Shown piece after piece: positions 37,248 to 49,898 of a stretch of 64,000 nucleotides of DNA. This stretch comes from Pseudorasbora parva. Its lineage: Eukaryota > Chordata > Actinopteri > Cypriniformes > Gobionidae. The stretch is from assembly GCF_024679245.1 (NCBI RefSeq), contig NC_090180.1, forward strand, positions 13,743,007-13,807,006. Direction: 5' to 3'. Position numbers and translations under genes: made by a program. The notes under the pieces were generated by a model that made no database searches, was not told the origin of the DNA, and saw only the letters and a list, made by a program, of their open reading frames with translations. Each line of letters begins with the position of its first letter. The stretch's first letter is position 1.

Positions 37248-37892
37248 ATGGTTTGCAGCGAACAGAGTTCTGGCACATCAGTGCCCAAAAAGGAAATGCA
37301 GACCCGCAAGAAGCGGAAATCTCGTCCTCAGGGTCTGCCTTCTCCTGCCCTTTGCTGCGCATGCGGATTGTGTATTATGTTGGCGGGCATCAACATCACC
37401 TTAGTGGGCGCCTTTGCCTTCAGCACGCTAGTTCCCTCTAGCAATCCTCCGATAATCATCGGACCGATACTCCTGTTGGTGGCGTTCTCCTTCTTCGGGG
37501 CTTGTTGCATCTGCAGCCGCTTGCCTCCACCTCAGAGCTCCCGTCGGTCCAAAGGAGGTGGTGGCTTGGGCTTTATGGGTCGGGGCGGAGGGGGGTTGGG
37601 TGGAGGTGCAGCGTTCGAGATTGAGACCAGCGAACACACAATGCAGGACACCACAGCTGTGCAGCTCAGCCCCACCAACTCCCCCTGCTCCTCTCATGCC
37701 TCAAGCCCCGAAAGAGAGGCTCCCGCCACTGCCGCTAACGCCACCGTCCCCGCCCCGGAGTACATCCCTCCACGAGCCTGCAAGCTCTTTACTATGGAGG
37801 CCAACGGACCCAGCTCAGCAGCCTTTTCTGCGTCTACAGGGGGTGGAGGGGCGGTCCGGCTCACTTTGCCCTCAGACTGCGCCGCCACTTAA
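37248..37892 (+). CDS. tmem275: Two-pass membrane protein, probably Tmem275
   Basis: An uninterrupted coding exon of 214 residues. The ATG has a good Kozak context (A at -3, G at +4). Features in order: a short N-terminus with a basic cluster (KK at 14-15, RKKRKSR at 20-26); membrane segment 1 at about 34-58 (ALCCACGLCIMLAGINITLV then GAFAF); a short loop; membrane segment 2 at about 68-89 (PIIIGPILLLVAFSFFGACC); then a long tail with Gly-rich runs (103-121) and Ser/Pro/Ala-rich low-complexity sequence. Cysteines at the membrane edges (CCACGLC, CCIC) could be palmitoylated (inference). The hairpin-like layout and the PSPALCCACGLC region fit my memory of vertebrate TMEM275, and that gene lies next to KNCN in human. 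The molecular function of TMEM275 is not known to me. The gene is GC-rich compared with its flanks, which is common for such one-exon coding regions. Confidence 0.75.
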   Translation: MVCSEQSSGTSVPKKEMQTRKKRKSRPQGLPSPALCCACGLCIMLAGINITLVGAFAFSTLVPSSNPPIIIGPILLLVAFSFFGACCICSRLPPPQSSRRSKGGGGLGFMGRGGGGLGGGAAFEIETSEHTMQDTTAVQLSPTNSPCSSHASSPEREAPATAANATVPAPEYIPPRACKLFTMEANGPSSAAFSASTGGGGAVRLTLPSDCAAT

Positions 37893-39560
37893 GGCTGCCA
37901 ATTTAGGTCGCTCTCCGGAGAAGGGCTGGTATTACGTTATGTAAATAGCTTTTCAGAAGAGAAGACAAGCACTGTGTGTGAAGAATTTATTTGATTAGCA
38001 CAGCTGGCTTGTGCCACAAGGTGCAATAACAATTGAAACATTCGATAAATTCAGCAGGTTGCTTTTTGGAGTCTGCGAGGTCCATGCCATGTGTTCCTAA
38101 TAAAAATGACAGAGGTATGTGAGAAGCACATGAAGAGCATTTGTGTTCTCCTGTGCTCTCGTATCCAAAGAGAGAGAGCCTTGAAAGGTGAATCACTGTG
38201 GCGTGCTTCACATATTCATACTGTGCCACTGTTACTCAGAGCATTCACAGTTACTGCGCTCAAAAGAGACAGAATCAGCTGTTGTGTAAAGATGGCTTTG
38301 GAGACGAGCCTAAGAAACAGAACGGAGAAAGACATTACACTGCGCATTGTCATATGTCAGTGCTCAGACCAAAAAAACAGAGATGTTGTATATTTTCTCT
38401 TAAATATTTTCTCTTTGTCGTTTTAAACGTTACAATACATTCAAGGGTAAACTTAGATTTTTTTTGATGACTGTGGCTTTTGGATTTTGTCTTTATCGGA
38501 TGCTTAATAAGCCGCAACACTGTTCAAATGCACTGATGATATCTTTTTTCATGTGACTCAGAAAACGAGTAGTTCCAGTTCAAATTGGACAGATAGTTCC
38601 AGCTCAATGATGGGCGGAATTAAAACTTTTAACGCAATTATAGTGCGATTCGCCTAACGCTGTGTGATTAAAAAAAAGCATATTTGTTGAGAAAATGTGC
38701 ATATAAGCATATCAGCGTATCTGCGTTATTCAGCTCTACTCGTACTGTTGTTGCATTTTGTTTGTTCTTGAGAGACGTGACATTATTTAATGAACCAACA
38801 GCCCATTTTTCTGTACAAAAAAGAAAAGAAAAAAAGAAAAGAAAAAGAAACTAGCCGTAAGCCTTCACTCTTAAATTTACACTGTGGTTTATAATGCTGC
38901 CAAGTAAAACGATATTTCTTTCCCTTATGATTGCCAAAGGCTGTTTTCTCCTCCTAGTATCCCTCTTCGGTTGTCAATACTTGTCTTACGTCAACAGCAC
39001 AGAATCATTTGAGTATACTGCCTACATCGGCTCACAGTATTCCTCCCCAAAATGTCTCACTGTCTCTGTGCTCCCTGTTTTTCTATTGCCCTTTGAAAGC
39101 AAGAGCCAGAATTGTCCTCAAACATGCCCCCCATCACTGACCCGCAATGATGGTTCAAACCAAACAGCGAAATAATTTCCCTCATGTCGATTTGACCAGA
39201 GAGGTCAGCTAAAAGCAGCTTTCGGAAAGGACATTATCCATTTATATTTTTTTAAGAATGAATATGGTCTAATGAAGTTTGTAAAAGTAGCTAAAGTTTT
39301 TAGATTTTCTCTTGTTATCATTTTCATCAGTTCCAACCAGATAAAAGGGCTGATTTTTTATGTATTAATTCTGTAGTGTTTCTTTTCATTTGCATCTGTT
39401 AATGTGTACTTTTAGCTGTGTGATATAGTGCTGTGTATTTATTATAAGTCATATGGGTCGATATGTGATGAATGCTGAAGAAAGCGCAACATGAACTGCA
39501 TGCTTACAAAAAGTGCACTGTTGCCACGGGGGAAAAATAAAATCCTTAATGAATTCAAGA
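37893..39560 (+). other. Likely 3' UTR of the tmem275-like gene
   Basis: AATAAA occurs at 38098-38103 and again in 'gaaaaataaaatccttaatg' near 39531-39550, either of which could end the transcript. A purine tract lies at 38820-38850. The sequence is low in recognised MITEs, unlike its surroundings, which fits a transcribed UTR. Confidence 0.4.
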
Positions 39561-40619
39561 GAAACATTAAAACTCATTGATCCGCTTGTTTGTCACAGGA
39601 TCGTGAGCTTTATTTCCATGTAGTTTAAGGGAAAGAAGAGATGTTGGATAGGGAGCCGTGGAAACATTGGCATGCTTATATAATGTTAGACTACAAACTA
39701 TGTGCACCTTTGTTTGTAAGCTGCTATTTGCCATCTACACATCTGCTGTAGTCTGAATGAATTGAATGTTGCCTTAATATTGACAGTGATCTCAGGATCA
39801 AACCAGCGAGGGCTACTCAAATGTCAAATGAGAACATTTGGTTATGTGGTATTCCTGTATTTATAGAGATTTCATGTTGTTCATTACTTTCTACCATGTG
39901 TGTTTTTAAAAAGGTATTTAAATGGAGGCAAAGTGGAATGAGATGCGTGTTGAAAAGTTTTGATAATGCCGATTTGCATTATTGTCATAAATTAGGCCAC
40001 GTCGAGTAAAATGACGGTGAGTTCTTTTAAGTATTGTTGACACTGAAAAAGTCTTTTGTAAGCTGTACACGTCATAATTATACACTGTTTAACTCCCACT
40101 CGCATAATTCAATTAGAATTGTGTCCACACCTGTTTTGACTCGTTTTTTCTAAACCCTTCTTTGTTCTTTTGAGTATATCTGAAAAAAAAGTTACATTAT
40201 AAAATGAAAAACAACTCTTGGCATGCCAGAATATACATTAAAAACTACATTCTTAAATGCTGTTTGACATTTTGTCATTTCAAGCAATAAGAAACTGCAG
40301 TTTGATGTAATGTGTGGCTACAATGGTTGCAAGGCTGATCCCATTTACTTCACTGGACCGACATGCTATATGGATAGTTCTCTCAAACAAGAGGTTCAGG
40401 TACTTTTCACATAATGCTTACCCTTTACGAAAATAGCATGTGAAGAAGTAAGCGTCTCGTGGATTCTGCCCATAGTCCCACGATTTGCGGCATAAATCCA
40501 AAGTCCCACAATTTTCAGCATAAATTAAGTTCACACAGTCAATCTGGAACATTCTTTTCCTCTATTGCAATCTGTAGTATGCTAGGCCAAGTGATTTATT
40601 AGCCTATTTCCTTCTTTCG
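39561..40619. other. Intergenic, no gene seen
   Basis: No supported gene or RNA. Near 40485-40520 a 'cccacgatttgcggcataaa' block is partly repeated ('cccacaattttcagcataaa'). Confidence 0.45.
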
Positions 40620-42143
40620 TTATAGGGGTCTTATTATGCCCTTTTATGAAGCCCTAATATGTTTGCATGCTTGATTGTTAAAAGAAATCATTCTTTTTCC
40701 ACATATTATACATTATTACAGCGCCTTTCACCCCAGTATGCTCAAAAACACTGTTTAGTTCCTGTTTCAATTAAGCCCCTCCTTGCTAAATGTGCTGTGA
40801 TTGGCACCGCTTAGCATGTGTTCAGGAAATGTTAAGCCCCTTACCATAACCGTAAGCTCTACTCAGATATAAATATTCAGGATGGCGTCAATTTCAAACC
40901 AATTTGAGCCTATTTCAGCAGACCCTTACAACGATAGCGGACAAGAGCATCATGCAGAAAGTATTTCAAGGACTCACAGTGTTTTGTTGTAATTTTATTT
41001 TTTAGATTATAGGGGTCATATAAAGCTCAGAGTAAAGATTTTAACCGATGGAAATTTTTAAAAATACGTTCAGGTTTTATTATGTTTATTTGCGGAGAAT
41101 GAAATCCAGTGGGCTCTGAAAAGTCGTGCGGAGTCCTACATCACCAAGCTTCACGGTACTTAAGACCACGATGGAAATGCAGACAACAGTCGGTCTGAGG
41201 GAAAAAAGTGTTCCTGGGAAAAAAATGTTCCAGGTTATTTTGGTGGAAACGGGGTTTAATTCAATATCACAGCTTTGCCCTTTGTTTACATCATAGCAAC
41301 TAGATAAAACTTATAATTTGAACTGTTAATAGAAAACACAATCACAATAATAAGACACTTACAAGTTGTGATCCATAAACAACAAATTGTCCAGACAATA
41401 TGGGAATAGCTACATCTTTCAGAAGAAGCTTTTGTGCGTTGCCGGAGTTTCTGGAAGCTGTTCTCTGTAAAATGTGTAGCACACAGACAAACATTGGAGT
41501 TATAATGTTCAGGAACAGTGTTAAAAATGTATTTTAACCACTTTTAAGTTTGTCCACCTTAGGACAAACTTTTTCCTAACTTTTTTTTTTTGGATAACTT
41601 AATGAATTCACAAGATCTGGAAAAAACAAACAAAAAACATGTAGTCCAACTGAGCCGTTTGTTGTTGTTCTCTCAAAGTGGATTCTGTTAAAGAAAATAT
41701 CCTTTGGAGTGGACTTTGAGCTTTTTAACCTTGCAGTTCTACCGGAAAGACTTGGGAGAAATATTTCGACAATAGTGCATTTATTAATAGTAAGTAATTT
41801 GCTGTAGACCCTGTCCCTAGTGCATAATCCGAGGGTATCGGATCTGCAATTCCTGCCTGAAGATGAGGGCAGGGGCGCAGCCGACCCCTCCGGGAGGTAT
41901 GGACAGGGCCATCCTGGTGGTGGTGGGGAGGATGGGGTAATCGTCGCTTCAGTATCTGCAAACTCAAAAGTACAGAGCTTTTATACAGTGAGCATGAGAA
42001 TATCATTGGATTAGAGTAAAGGCGAGTGACGTAGTAATTGAGTCTTCCCAGCAGAACTAATGCTAAAGCTTTCATATCTTTTCACACAGCAACATTACAC
42101 ACTAACTAAAGTTGAAAAAATTAAGGTAATATGACCCCTTTAA
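40620..42143. mobile_element. Composite TTAA-type element
   Basis: The left end 'ttataggggtcttattatgc' (40620) and right end GTAATATGACCCCTTTAA (42126-42143) are inverted relatives. A second left-end-like 'ttataggggtcatataaagc' lies at about 41007, so two related elements or an internal duplication are present. No transposase; a GC-rich patch lies at 41870-41940. Confidence 0.55.
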
Positions 42144-42700
42144 GTAAATATGCACCATAAACGCCTAGAAATTTCCCAAAAAGTTTCAGTGAACTTTGTT
42201 TGAGTTAAATATCTTCAGACTGGAACTTTGTCAGAATGACAGTTGACAAACATATTCACCTCAAAGAAGAAGGAACATGGATTGCATGTGTTACGTAAAT
42301 CTTGATTTCTTGCAAATTGAGTGTTCTTCTGGGCGAGTCGGAATGAACTGCGGCGCTAATAGAGTTTTATGAACATGTCGAGCACAGAGTATTGGCCAAG
42401 GTCAGGATTTTCGTTAAATAATACATACAATTTCGTATACCCCCAGAACACTTAGAATATATGGCATGTGTCGCAAGGGATCATTCTGTGATACTTTTGC
42501 ATCTTTTTGAAAAAGCTTGATGCTAGTCACAATTCACTGCCAATATATTTTAAATTCAAAAAGTTCATAAAACAAAGAAGGGCATACAACAACACCAGGG
42601 TAAATTATGAAATAAATGAAAACATATATCATAAATTCCTTTTCATTTTAAGGTGAACTATGCCGTTAACTGTTTTAGTGTGTATGTGTATGTCTGTCTG
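42144..42700. other. Intergenic, no gene seen
   Basis: AT-rich, no supported feature. Confidence 0.45.
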
Positions 42701-42705
42701 TCTCT

Positions 42706-42708
<3 letters not shown>

Positions 42709-42775
<67 letters not shown>
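42709..42775. repeat. (TG)n microsatellite
   Basis: Perfect TG tract of about 67 bp. Confidence 0.97.
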
Positions 42776-42776
<1 letters not shown>

Positions 42777-42782
42777 GTTATC

Positions 42783-43305
42783 AGGCGGCAACCTCCCGTG
42801 CTCTCTTGAAGCCAATTCAAAAGTGACTTAAACTGCAATTCATTGACTAGCCGCTAGGGACAAGCTCCAAAAGGGGGCAGAATCTCATTGAGCCCCATGT
42901 TAAAATGCCTATCTTTACAGCAGAATAAAACATGTTTACAGCCTAGTACAAATTGTGGTTTTGGTCTATTCAGCTATTTTTGCTCTTCATAACAACTGGA
43001 GGGGGTGATTTTTAAAGCCTTAAAGTTCTGCATAATTAAGGGTGTGGCCACTTTGAGTGGCAGGTGGATAGCCGTTTGTCTGCTGTCTGTTAGTCATCAT
43101 GTCAACTCAGCTCCGCCCACATCCCACCTCTTTGCCCATTGTCAGTTAACCAGGAGTGACAGGCGATGACACCCTGACAAGATGGCAACGACCGGCTCGA
43201 CCCTGCTTTACACTTCAAAACAGCTCTTCAGAATCCTATGGGTGATGTCACGGACTCTACGTCCATATTTTTTTAAATTTTTTTTACAGTCTATGGTTGT
43301 TACAC
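42783..43305. repeat. Dispersed fish repeat
   Basis: 'ggcggcaacctcccgtgctc', 'ttgaagccaattcaaaagtg' and the end 'ttttttacagtctatggttg' match a widely scattered fish repeat as I remember it. No coding potential. Confidence 0.5.
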
Positions 43306-43636
43306 ATATGTCTAAATATGTTTTCAGCCTCCATTAGTTGTGACGTTTTGTTTTAACAGTTGATAGAATTGTATAAGTCTAATAAAAATGTGCCGAAAGT
43401 GTTTGTCATGCATGGTGCTTGCATTACTTTATTTTATGGTCAGTTTTATGTCTGCTATTCTAAATGGTAAGCATAGCCCCAATGTTTGGGTAGGTTTTGC
43501 ACAATTTCTACAAGATGTAACAGAACAGCTGTAACAGTTTGTGGGCACGGGCATGTCAGGAATTTAGCGGGAGCGGGATTAAGAAAACAGTCCTGCAGAG
43601 GGCTCTACTGGGATGTTCACTTAATAGTCACAAAAC

Positions 43637-44160
43637 CTAGCCTGACAAGCCAGACCCACATCAAGATGTTTGGTCTGGAAACTCACCATAGACAGGGCTC
43701 AATCCGAGGGGCGGGATAAACGGTTGTCTTTCAAGCTCCCTCTGCACGCGATAGGATAGCGCTACAACAACCAGAGCAGCGAAGGTGAAGCAGAGCTCGC
43801 TGACTGATTAAACATTCGCCGTATCCAGTCGGCTAAACTACGAACACATCTTCCCTTTTTAAGAATGACTTCAGTGTCGTTTTTTGTTCTTTTCTCAGAG
43901 AAAAGCTTGACTCCAAGTCTTCCAGAGCCGCGGTCAAAGCTGATTCGAAAGACCGCCGGCCAGTTTCTGTGTTTACTAGAAGCACGCAAACGCAACTCGG
44001 CCGTCATCATTATGGCCCCGCCCGCCGACTCTATACACGATGTGATTGGGCCGTCCAGATTTTGAGGAAAACAGCTCAGAATGGTATTGAGAGTTCCTAG
44101 ACGACACTTGCGGGCAAATTAAATTTGCTGCCGCTAGGGTGCGTCTAGATTTCTAGGCTA
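43637..44160 (-). mobile_element. hAT-like element with RecQ-helicase fragment, copy 2
   Basis: 524 bp, flanked by a perfect 8-bp direct repeat CACAAAAC (43629-43636 and 44161-44168). The ends CTAGCCTGACAAGCCAGAC and, inverted, TCTAGATTTCTAGGCTA are imperfect terminal repeats. An 8-bp duplication is typical of hAT (also P) elements. On the minus strand it encodes a helicase-like piece: a motif resembling SLRKGQRTALKSF, then KREDVF and PTGYGECLISQ, interrupted by a stop. The Walker Lys is replaced by Glu. No transposase, so it must move in trans. Confidence 0.8.
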
Positions 44161-44238
44161 CACAAAACCAAATTCAGCCACTAGAATAATAAAAAGAATG
44201 AACATAATGAAGATTTCACAAGTGCGATGTGATTCATA

Positions 44239-44242
<4 letters not shown>

Positions 44243-44320
<78 letters not shown>

Positions 44321-44324
44321 TTTT
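44243..44324. repeat. (TA)n and poly-T
   Basis: TA tract to about 44312, then T12. Confidence 0.97.
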
Positions 44325-44690
44325 AATAAGCAAGAAGTTCCACCCCTAAATTTGTGCGGTGTAAGCAGTCGCAAAGTGTAAAAAAATAAAACAACAACGT
44401 ACAAATGAGATACAAATTCATACGAATTAGCCACCAATTTACCCAAACATAAAAAGTAAATTGTAACGAGAGTGTTGGCTTTATAAAATGTTCGCATGGT
44501 AGATTTACTTACCATATTTAAAGTCCCCATGAAATTGACATCCACACTCATCCAATTAATTCCTCATGAACAGAATCAAGTCCAGCCCTACATTTTTTTT
44601 CTTATTCGAGAAACGGTTCACTTGGATTCACAATAGTGAATAAAGAACTATTGAAACTTCCATTTCATGCTGACTTTAAAGAGTGACTAG
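44325..44690. repeat. Interspersed repeat, unsplit relative of 19370-20545 outer pieces
   Basis: 'ccaattaattcctcatgaac' followed at once by 'tccatttcatgctgacttta', the same pair that flanks the insertion in kncn intron 2. The left part ('taagcagtcgcaaag', 'gtaagcagtcg') is unclassified. Confidence 0.5.
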
Positions 44691-44718
44691 TCTGCAGCTA
44701 AATATCCCACTAGCCTAT

Positions 44719-44893
44719 ATCAGGGGTGTCCTATCCTGCTCCTCTAGGGCCATTGTCCTGCAGAGTTTAGCTCCAATCCCAAATAACCACATCTGAACCA
44801 GCTAATCTAAGTATTTTAAGCACACTAGAAACTTCCAGTCAAGTGTAATGAGGCAAGTTGGTTCAGCACCGAGTTTGGACACCCCTGTGTTAT
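44719..44893. mobile_element. Short MITE ('ggggtgtcc' type)
   Basis: It begins 'atcaggggtgtcctatcctg' and ends 'agtttggacacccctgtgtt', with 'ctgcagagtttagctccaat' in the left arm. This matches an abundant cyprinid MITE with GGGGTGTCC ends. Confidence 0.65.
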
Positions 44894-47580
44894 AAGGAGA
44901 CTGAGGCTAAGTTGTGACACTGGGAAGTTGTAGCAAAGCAATGGCTATATAACTTTATCTAAAGACAACCAATTTCACAAATGTGGGCTATGGTTTCAAA
45001 CACCTCATTTAAAACCTCTCTTAAATTCGAGTAATATTTGGGGAGGCTGCTCACTGCAAAGCCATGAGTGGAGTGTGAAGTCCAGCTTCCCCCTCTCTGA
45101 ATGTAATTTGGGCCTAATGGGTGAAGCTAGAATATCCATCCACATCCTAACCTTACATCTATCAAGTCACACATTACACGTACAGAAAGGTGGAACTGGA
45201 CGTTCTGCAGTGAGCACTACTTGAGAGTTTGTGCTCCAAACTAAATATTTGCTAAGGTGTTGGACGAACAGCAGGAGAACACAATAAAACACACAGCCAC
45301 ACACAAATAATCTAGTAGCCTATGGAAAACTAGGATAATCAAAAGTTTATACAATGTTTGTTGTTTCATTCGCTGTTATGTTTGTCCAAACTATGTTTTC
45401 AATTTGCGTAATTTTTTTTTTTGAAGACAAGACGTAAGGCATGCAGACTTGCAGAGAATTAGGCCTACACCTACCGTGAGAAATGTTTACCTGTGCCAAT
45501 AACGTCCAAACCACTCGTGAATCCGCTGTCCATATTGTGGAAATTCGCTTCAGTTCACATACGTAGACTGTTTCAATAATTCCACCCCGATGCTGAGAAA
45601 AAAAAAACTAAATTTGTTAAGTGTGTGTTAAAATAATAATCACTTTTTAAGACTTGACAGTGTTCTCCAGTGGATTTCACTAGCAGACAGCGCCCTCAGT
45701 TGGTATTTTATGAAACAACAGAGACGCCTTAACTAATATTAAAATCATAAATATTGTCCATCCTTTTATTAAAAATACTTTATTATATTTAGTTTACACT
45801 ACCATACCCCACACACTCTTTAGCCATCTCTCAGCTCTGCTGTTTTGGTTAAGAAAATGTCTCAGTTTATTACAGTATAGTGTAGTCTTTTTCCACCAGA
45901 GGGTACTAGTCACACGTACATGTATTATACCATTAGAATCATATAGCTTCATCTGAAACTATTTACACCGTATCTCGACCAGTTCCTTTGAGTTTTCCCC
46001 CCCTCAGTAAGCACTGTATTGTCTATTAGAATAGATAAAATACACATATTTCTTAATCTCTAATGCATATTGTTCTAGTAGGTAAGTATGAAATACACAC
46101 ATTCACACATTCAAATGAGTCTGAATGACAGTACAATTTGCCTCCAAACCATATGAAACATGTTTCTTCATTGAGAGAAGGGCAAATACTATGTGTATGA
46201 CATTTTGCATATCCATTAATGAATCTGAATCACATGCCATCTTAAATAAATAAAGTAGCTTATGTAAAATAAATCTGCTGCTGATCTGCTACTAATAATA
46301 ACAAACTTGTCTTGATCTATACTTTACCCATATACTAAAATGTATTTATACAATTCTTTTTACAATAATATAGTGTGTCCCAGAACAATAGCAGAGAAAA
46401 ACACACCAAGACATCCATTTATCACTTTGTCACTATTAGATAAATGGTAGATAAATGTATTTGTGAGTAAACTCACATCTTTGCCTAAAAATATGATCAG
46501 AGCCATTCTCTATAAGATGTAATTTATAGTGATTGCACCGTCACATTGCTATCTCTTTTTAGCTGAACCATTGTATTACCTTGTGATCCAATAAACTTAC
46601 ATTATACTCACAGCTGTTTCTATGTCAGATGATCTGATCAAAGAGCAAATAGTGTTTTCTCTTGTGAAGTGCAAGTACTTCTAAGAGTTTATATGGCCAT
46701 GCTCTAGTTTCTGACTGGATTTAATTCATGTGTTTATCGGTCACACTTCAAAGACTGTGTCTTATTTCAGCTGTCCTCTCTGACACCAGTCTTAGTTAAC
46801 AAAGTCGCTCAGGGTCAGTTGGAGTGACTCCATAAAATACAGGCTGTTTTGTGGTTTGTCTTCATGTTCCTGTAGCCAACAATAATGATAGCTGACACTA
46901 CTCAGCATGAGCTCTCTTGAGAATGTATTTGTGTGTCGATCCAGATGTTTGCAACATGTTGGAGGTGTTGTTTTAAGGTGCAACCGATTGCAAGCGTAAA
47001 TATGAATAGTCACATGCCAGTCCTGTCTGTCATACATGACTCAGCAGCATGACTGTAGATAATGATTTACTGTCTGAGGACAGCGGGATGATGGCAAACT
47101 GTTCTGGTGAAATGCAGCGATGTAATGCAGAATAATGTGGAATGCAGAGGTCACAGTGAAGGTTGCCCTCCTGATCTACAATGACTATGCAACTTAAATG
47201 CAAAAAAAAAAAAAAAAAGACGAGCAAAAACACAATAATTGCAACTTGCACAACAGTGTTGAATTTTATTTTCCCTTTATTTAATAATTTATTTGAACCA
47301 GCAAATACACACATTTTATGCACTATTTTGTATAATATAAATTAAAGCTAAATAGAAATAAAACAAAAGATATATCAAATAAAAGCTTATTCAAAAATGT
47401 ATATAATTAGAAAAAAATTAGACAGAAACCTTTTTACAATTCCTCATCCAATTTATTATAAACAATATAACAAGATCAAAAACAATACAATTATAAAAGA
47501 ATACCTATTTTCCCATTCATGTTTTCTTAGTATATTGGGTCTCTAATGACACGAGGTGTGTGACTGTGTAAGTATATTTT
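44894..47580. other. Intergenic, no gene seen
   Basis: Long stretch without a supported gene. It has a poly-A near 47201-47218. Minus-strand open frames at 46792-47323 lack any known motif and are not accepted. Confidence 0.4.
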
Positions 47581-47582
47581 TT

Positions 47583-47805
47583 CAGTTACACTTAATTTTA
47601 AGGTGTCATTGTTACAGTAATTATGTATTTAAGTACTGATTAATATTTAGCAACTACATTTACTATAGGGTTAGGGTAGGATAATGGTTTGGTTTAGGGT
47701 TAGTTGCATGTAATTATGCATAACTTATACTAACAAGTCAATATGTCAATATACAATATCAATTATATATGTAAAAAGGACACTGCAAAATAAAGTGTTA
47801 CAATT
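47583..47805. repeat. MITE with 'ttagggttag' core
   Basis: The ends 'acacttaattttaaggtgtc' and 'ggacactgcaaaataaagtg' are inverted relatives. The core is 'gggttagggtaggataatgg'. It is a common cyprinid interspersed element, not telomeric DNA. Confidence 0.6.
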
Positions 47806-48369
47806 TTTTCTGCACAGCAATATTTTAACCTTTAATGACTAAATAAGTGTAGTTTACCTTTATTCCACAAGGAATGTCTGATACACAATGATACTACTCC
47901 AGCCTTGTATATTACCAAGGGAATAATATCTCAATAGAACTGGCAAATTTTATTGTGGTATTTGGTATGTGGCAGCCTGGGAATTCCAGGTGCAGAATGC
48001 TAATGAGCAGGGGAATGTGTTAAAATATGTTATAGGCTATACATGTTTGCAGAAGCACGTTAATGCCTCATATGATAACTGGTGCAGAGTCTTGGATGGT
48101 CCTTTCATGCAACATATAGGCCTACAAATGTAAGTGACATGTACACTGTTTGTTAGAGAATGTAGTTTGTGGTAATGACTAAAGAGATTTTATGCTTAAC
48201 AGGAATGTATGCAGAAGAAGTCACTAATGAACACTCACGATGCCTTTGAAGAAATGTTTTATCCACTAACCTTTGCTTTTTAACTCAGATTTGACTAAAC
48301 CTATCAAATTACCAAAGGTAGAATAGGAGAGTTGCTTTGTCTGCAGATGCTTGTGACTTGTGTGACAGT

Positions 48370-48625
48370 GTGGCGTGATTCTCTTGTCTCAAATCCCATG
48401 CGCTCCCCTGAGGGACAGACGGGGTTCCTCAGCTTTCTCGATCCGCTCAGAACTGGACCGCGGCGGTTGCTCGGGAGAGAGAGTGTGCGTGTGTAAGAAA
48501 CCTCGTCTGTGTCCCCAGCTTGAGTGCGTCAGGGAGGGACTTAGAAAGAGAGAGAGATAATCAAGCAGAAGAGATTAAGGAAAGACGAGCTGCAAGAGTT
48601 CAATGCAAGCAGACAGAGGTTATGT
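48370..48625 (+). other. GC-rich block, possible promoter or 5' exon
   Basis: It stands out from AT-rich flanks ('atgcgctcccctgagggac', 'ggaccgcggcggttgctcgg', 'cttgagtgcgtcagggaggg'). No protein match was seen and the 61-codon frame is not convincing. It could be an untranslated first exon, a CpG-rich promoter or a regulatory block. Confidence 0.2.
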
Positions 48626-48893
48626 AACCGTGGTGAAACTAACCCAGCTCTATAATGCAAAGCATGCTGGGAAAGACCAGTGGAGACTGGAGTTCTCGCA
48701 TGAAAATGGCCTCACAGCACCAAAAGAAAATATCAGTGCTGTTTATCAGTTTTTCATTATTTGACGATAATTCGTCTCGCTTTGACCATTTTGGCATCCT
48801 CATTATGTAAAATTGGTTCTGGATTAAGGTGTCTGTCTATGCAATATTATGCAAATCATACATGTTGTTCTTTTTGTGCAAATTTGGGTCATG

Positions 48894-49402
48894 ACCAGTG
48901 ATGCCAGTAACGCGTTACTCTAATCGGACTACTTTTTCTCAGTAACGAGTAATCTAATGCGTTACTATTTACAAACCAGTAACCAGAATCAAGTAACTTA
49001 TCCAAGTCACCGTGAGTTACTATTTGTCATTTTCCTTAGTAAAAAAAAAATATATATATATATTTTTTTTTGCTTTCTTTTTGCGTCTCGGGGAGAATAT
49101 TTTTTCAGGAAACATTTGTTAATTTGTTAACAGTATGCATCAACTTAAAATGTCAGGAGATACATTGTTGACGTTACTGTTAAAAATGCACTTCCAATTA
49201 AGTGAGTGTTGGCAAAATTTGTTGTCATTTCTATGTTGAGGCGGCAGGGCTGTTGTCGGCAACTGCTGAATGTAACTAATAAAGTAACTTGTAATCTTAA
49301 TTACTTTTAAAATCAAGTAATCTGTAAAGTAACTAAGTTACTTTTTAAAGGAGTAATCAGGAGTCAGATTACTTTTTCAAAGTAACTGTGGCAACACAGG
49401 AC
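48894..49402. mobile_element. 'gtaacgcgttac' dispersed DNA element
   Basis: The left end 'agtgatgccagtaacgcgtt' and inverted right end 'aaagtaactgtggcaacac' enclose many 'agtaact' and 'gttacttt' repeats. This is a very common fish repeat; its superfamily is not determinable here. Confidence 0.6.
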
Positions 49403-49858
49403 ACACAACTGACACATTTGTTGTCAAAGCTATGAAATTTGGCCTGAAAATATAGATTTTCAAATATCTAAAATTTATTGTGCCTTTTCTAGTTTTTAAA
49501 TATGTAGGCATGTTTTATAATTTTTTCTCTTGATTTTTAAGAGTTTAAAAAAATAGTTTTTAATAATAATTTAAATGAGCGTTTAAATGTATTACATTTA
49601 TTATTATTATTATTTAATTATCTTATGTGCTTTGCCATTTTATTATTGTAGGTTTAATATATTTAAGTTTCATTATTATTATTATTATTCATTCTTAGTT
49701 TTAATTTATTTTCAGTAAGTGAGTTCAGTGCTTCATCTTAACTTATTTCAGTTGGCTGGCTTTTTTGTTTTTTTATGTAATATTTTAGTTGTAATTTTTT
49801 AAGTGAACAAAATGCTTTAAATAGCTTTAGTTAATGATAATAACCAGTAATAATAATA

Positions 49859-49898
<40 letters not shown>

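Noticed and set aside
37558..37944. Alternative + frame over the tmem275-like gene
   Set aside because: A GC-driven shadow of the real frame at 37248-37892.
47640..47705. Telomere-like GGGTTAGGG tract
   Set aside because: Only a few imperfect units, inside a common MITE core.
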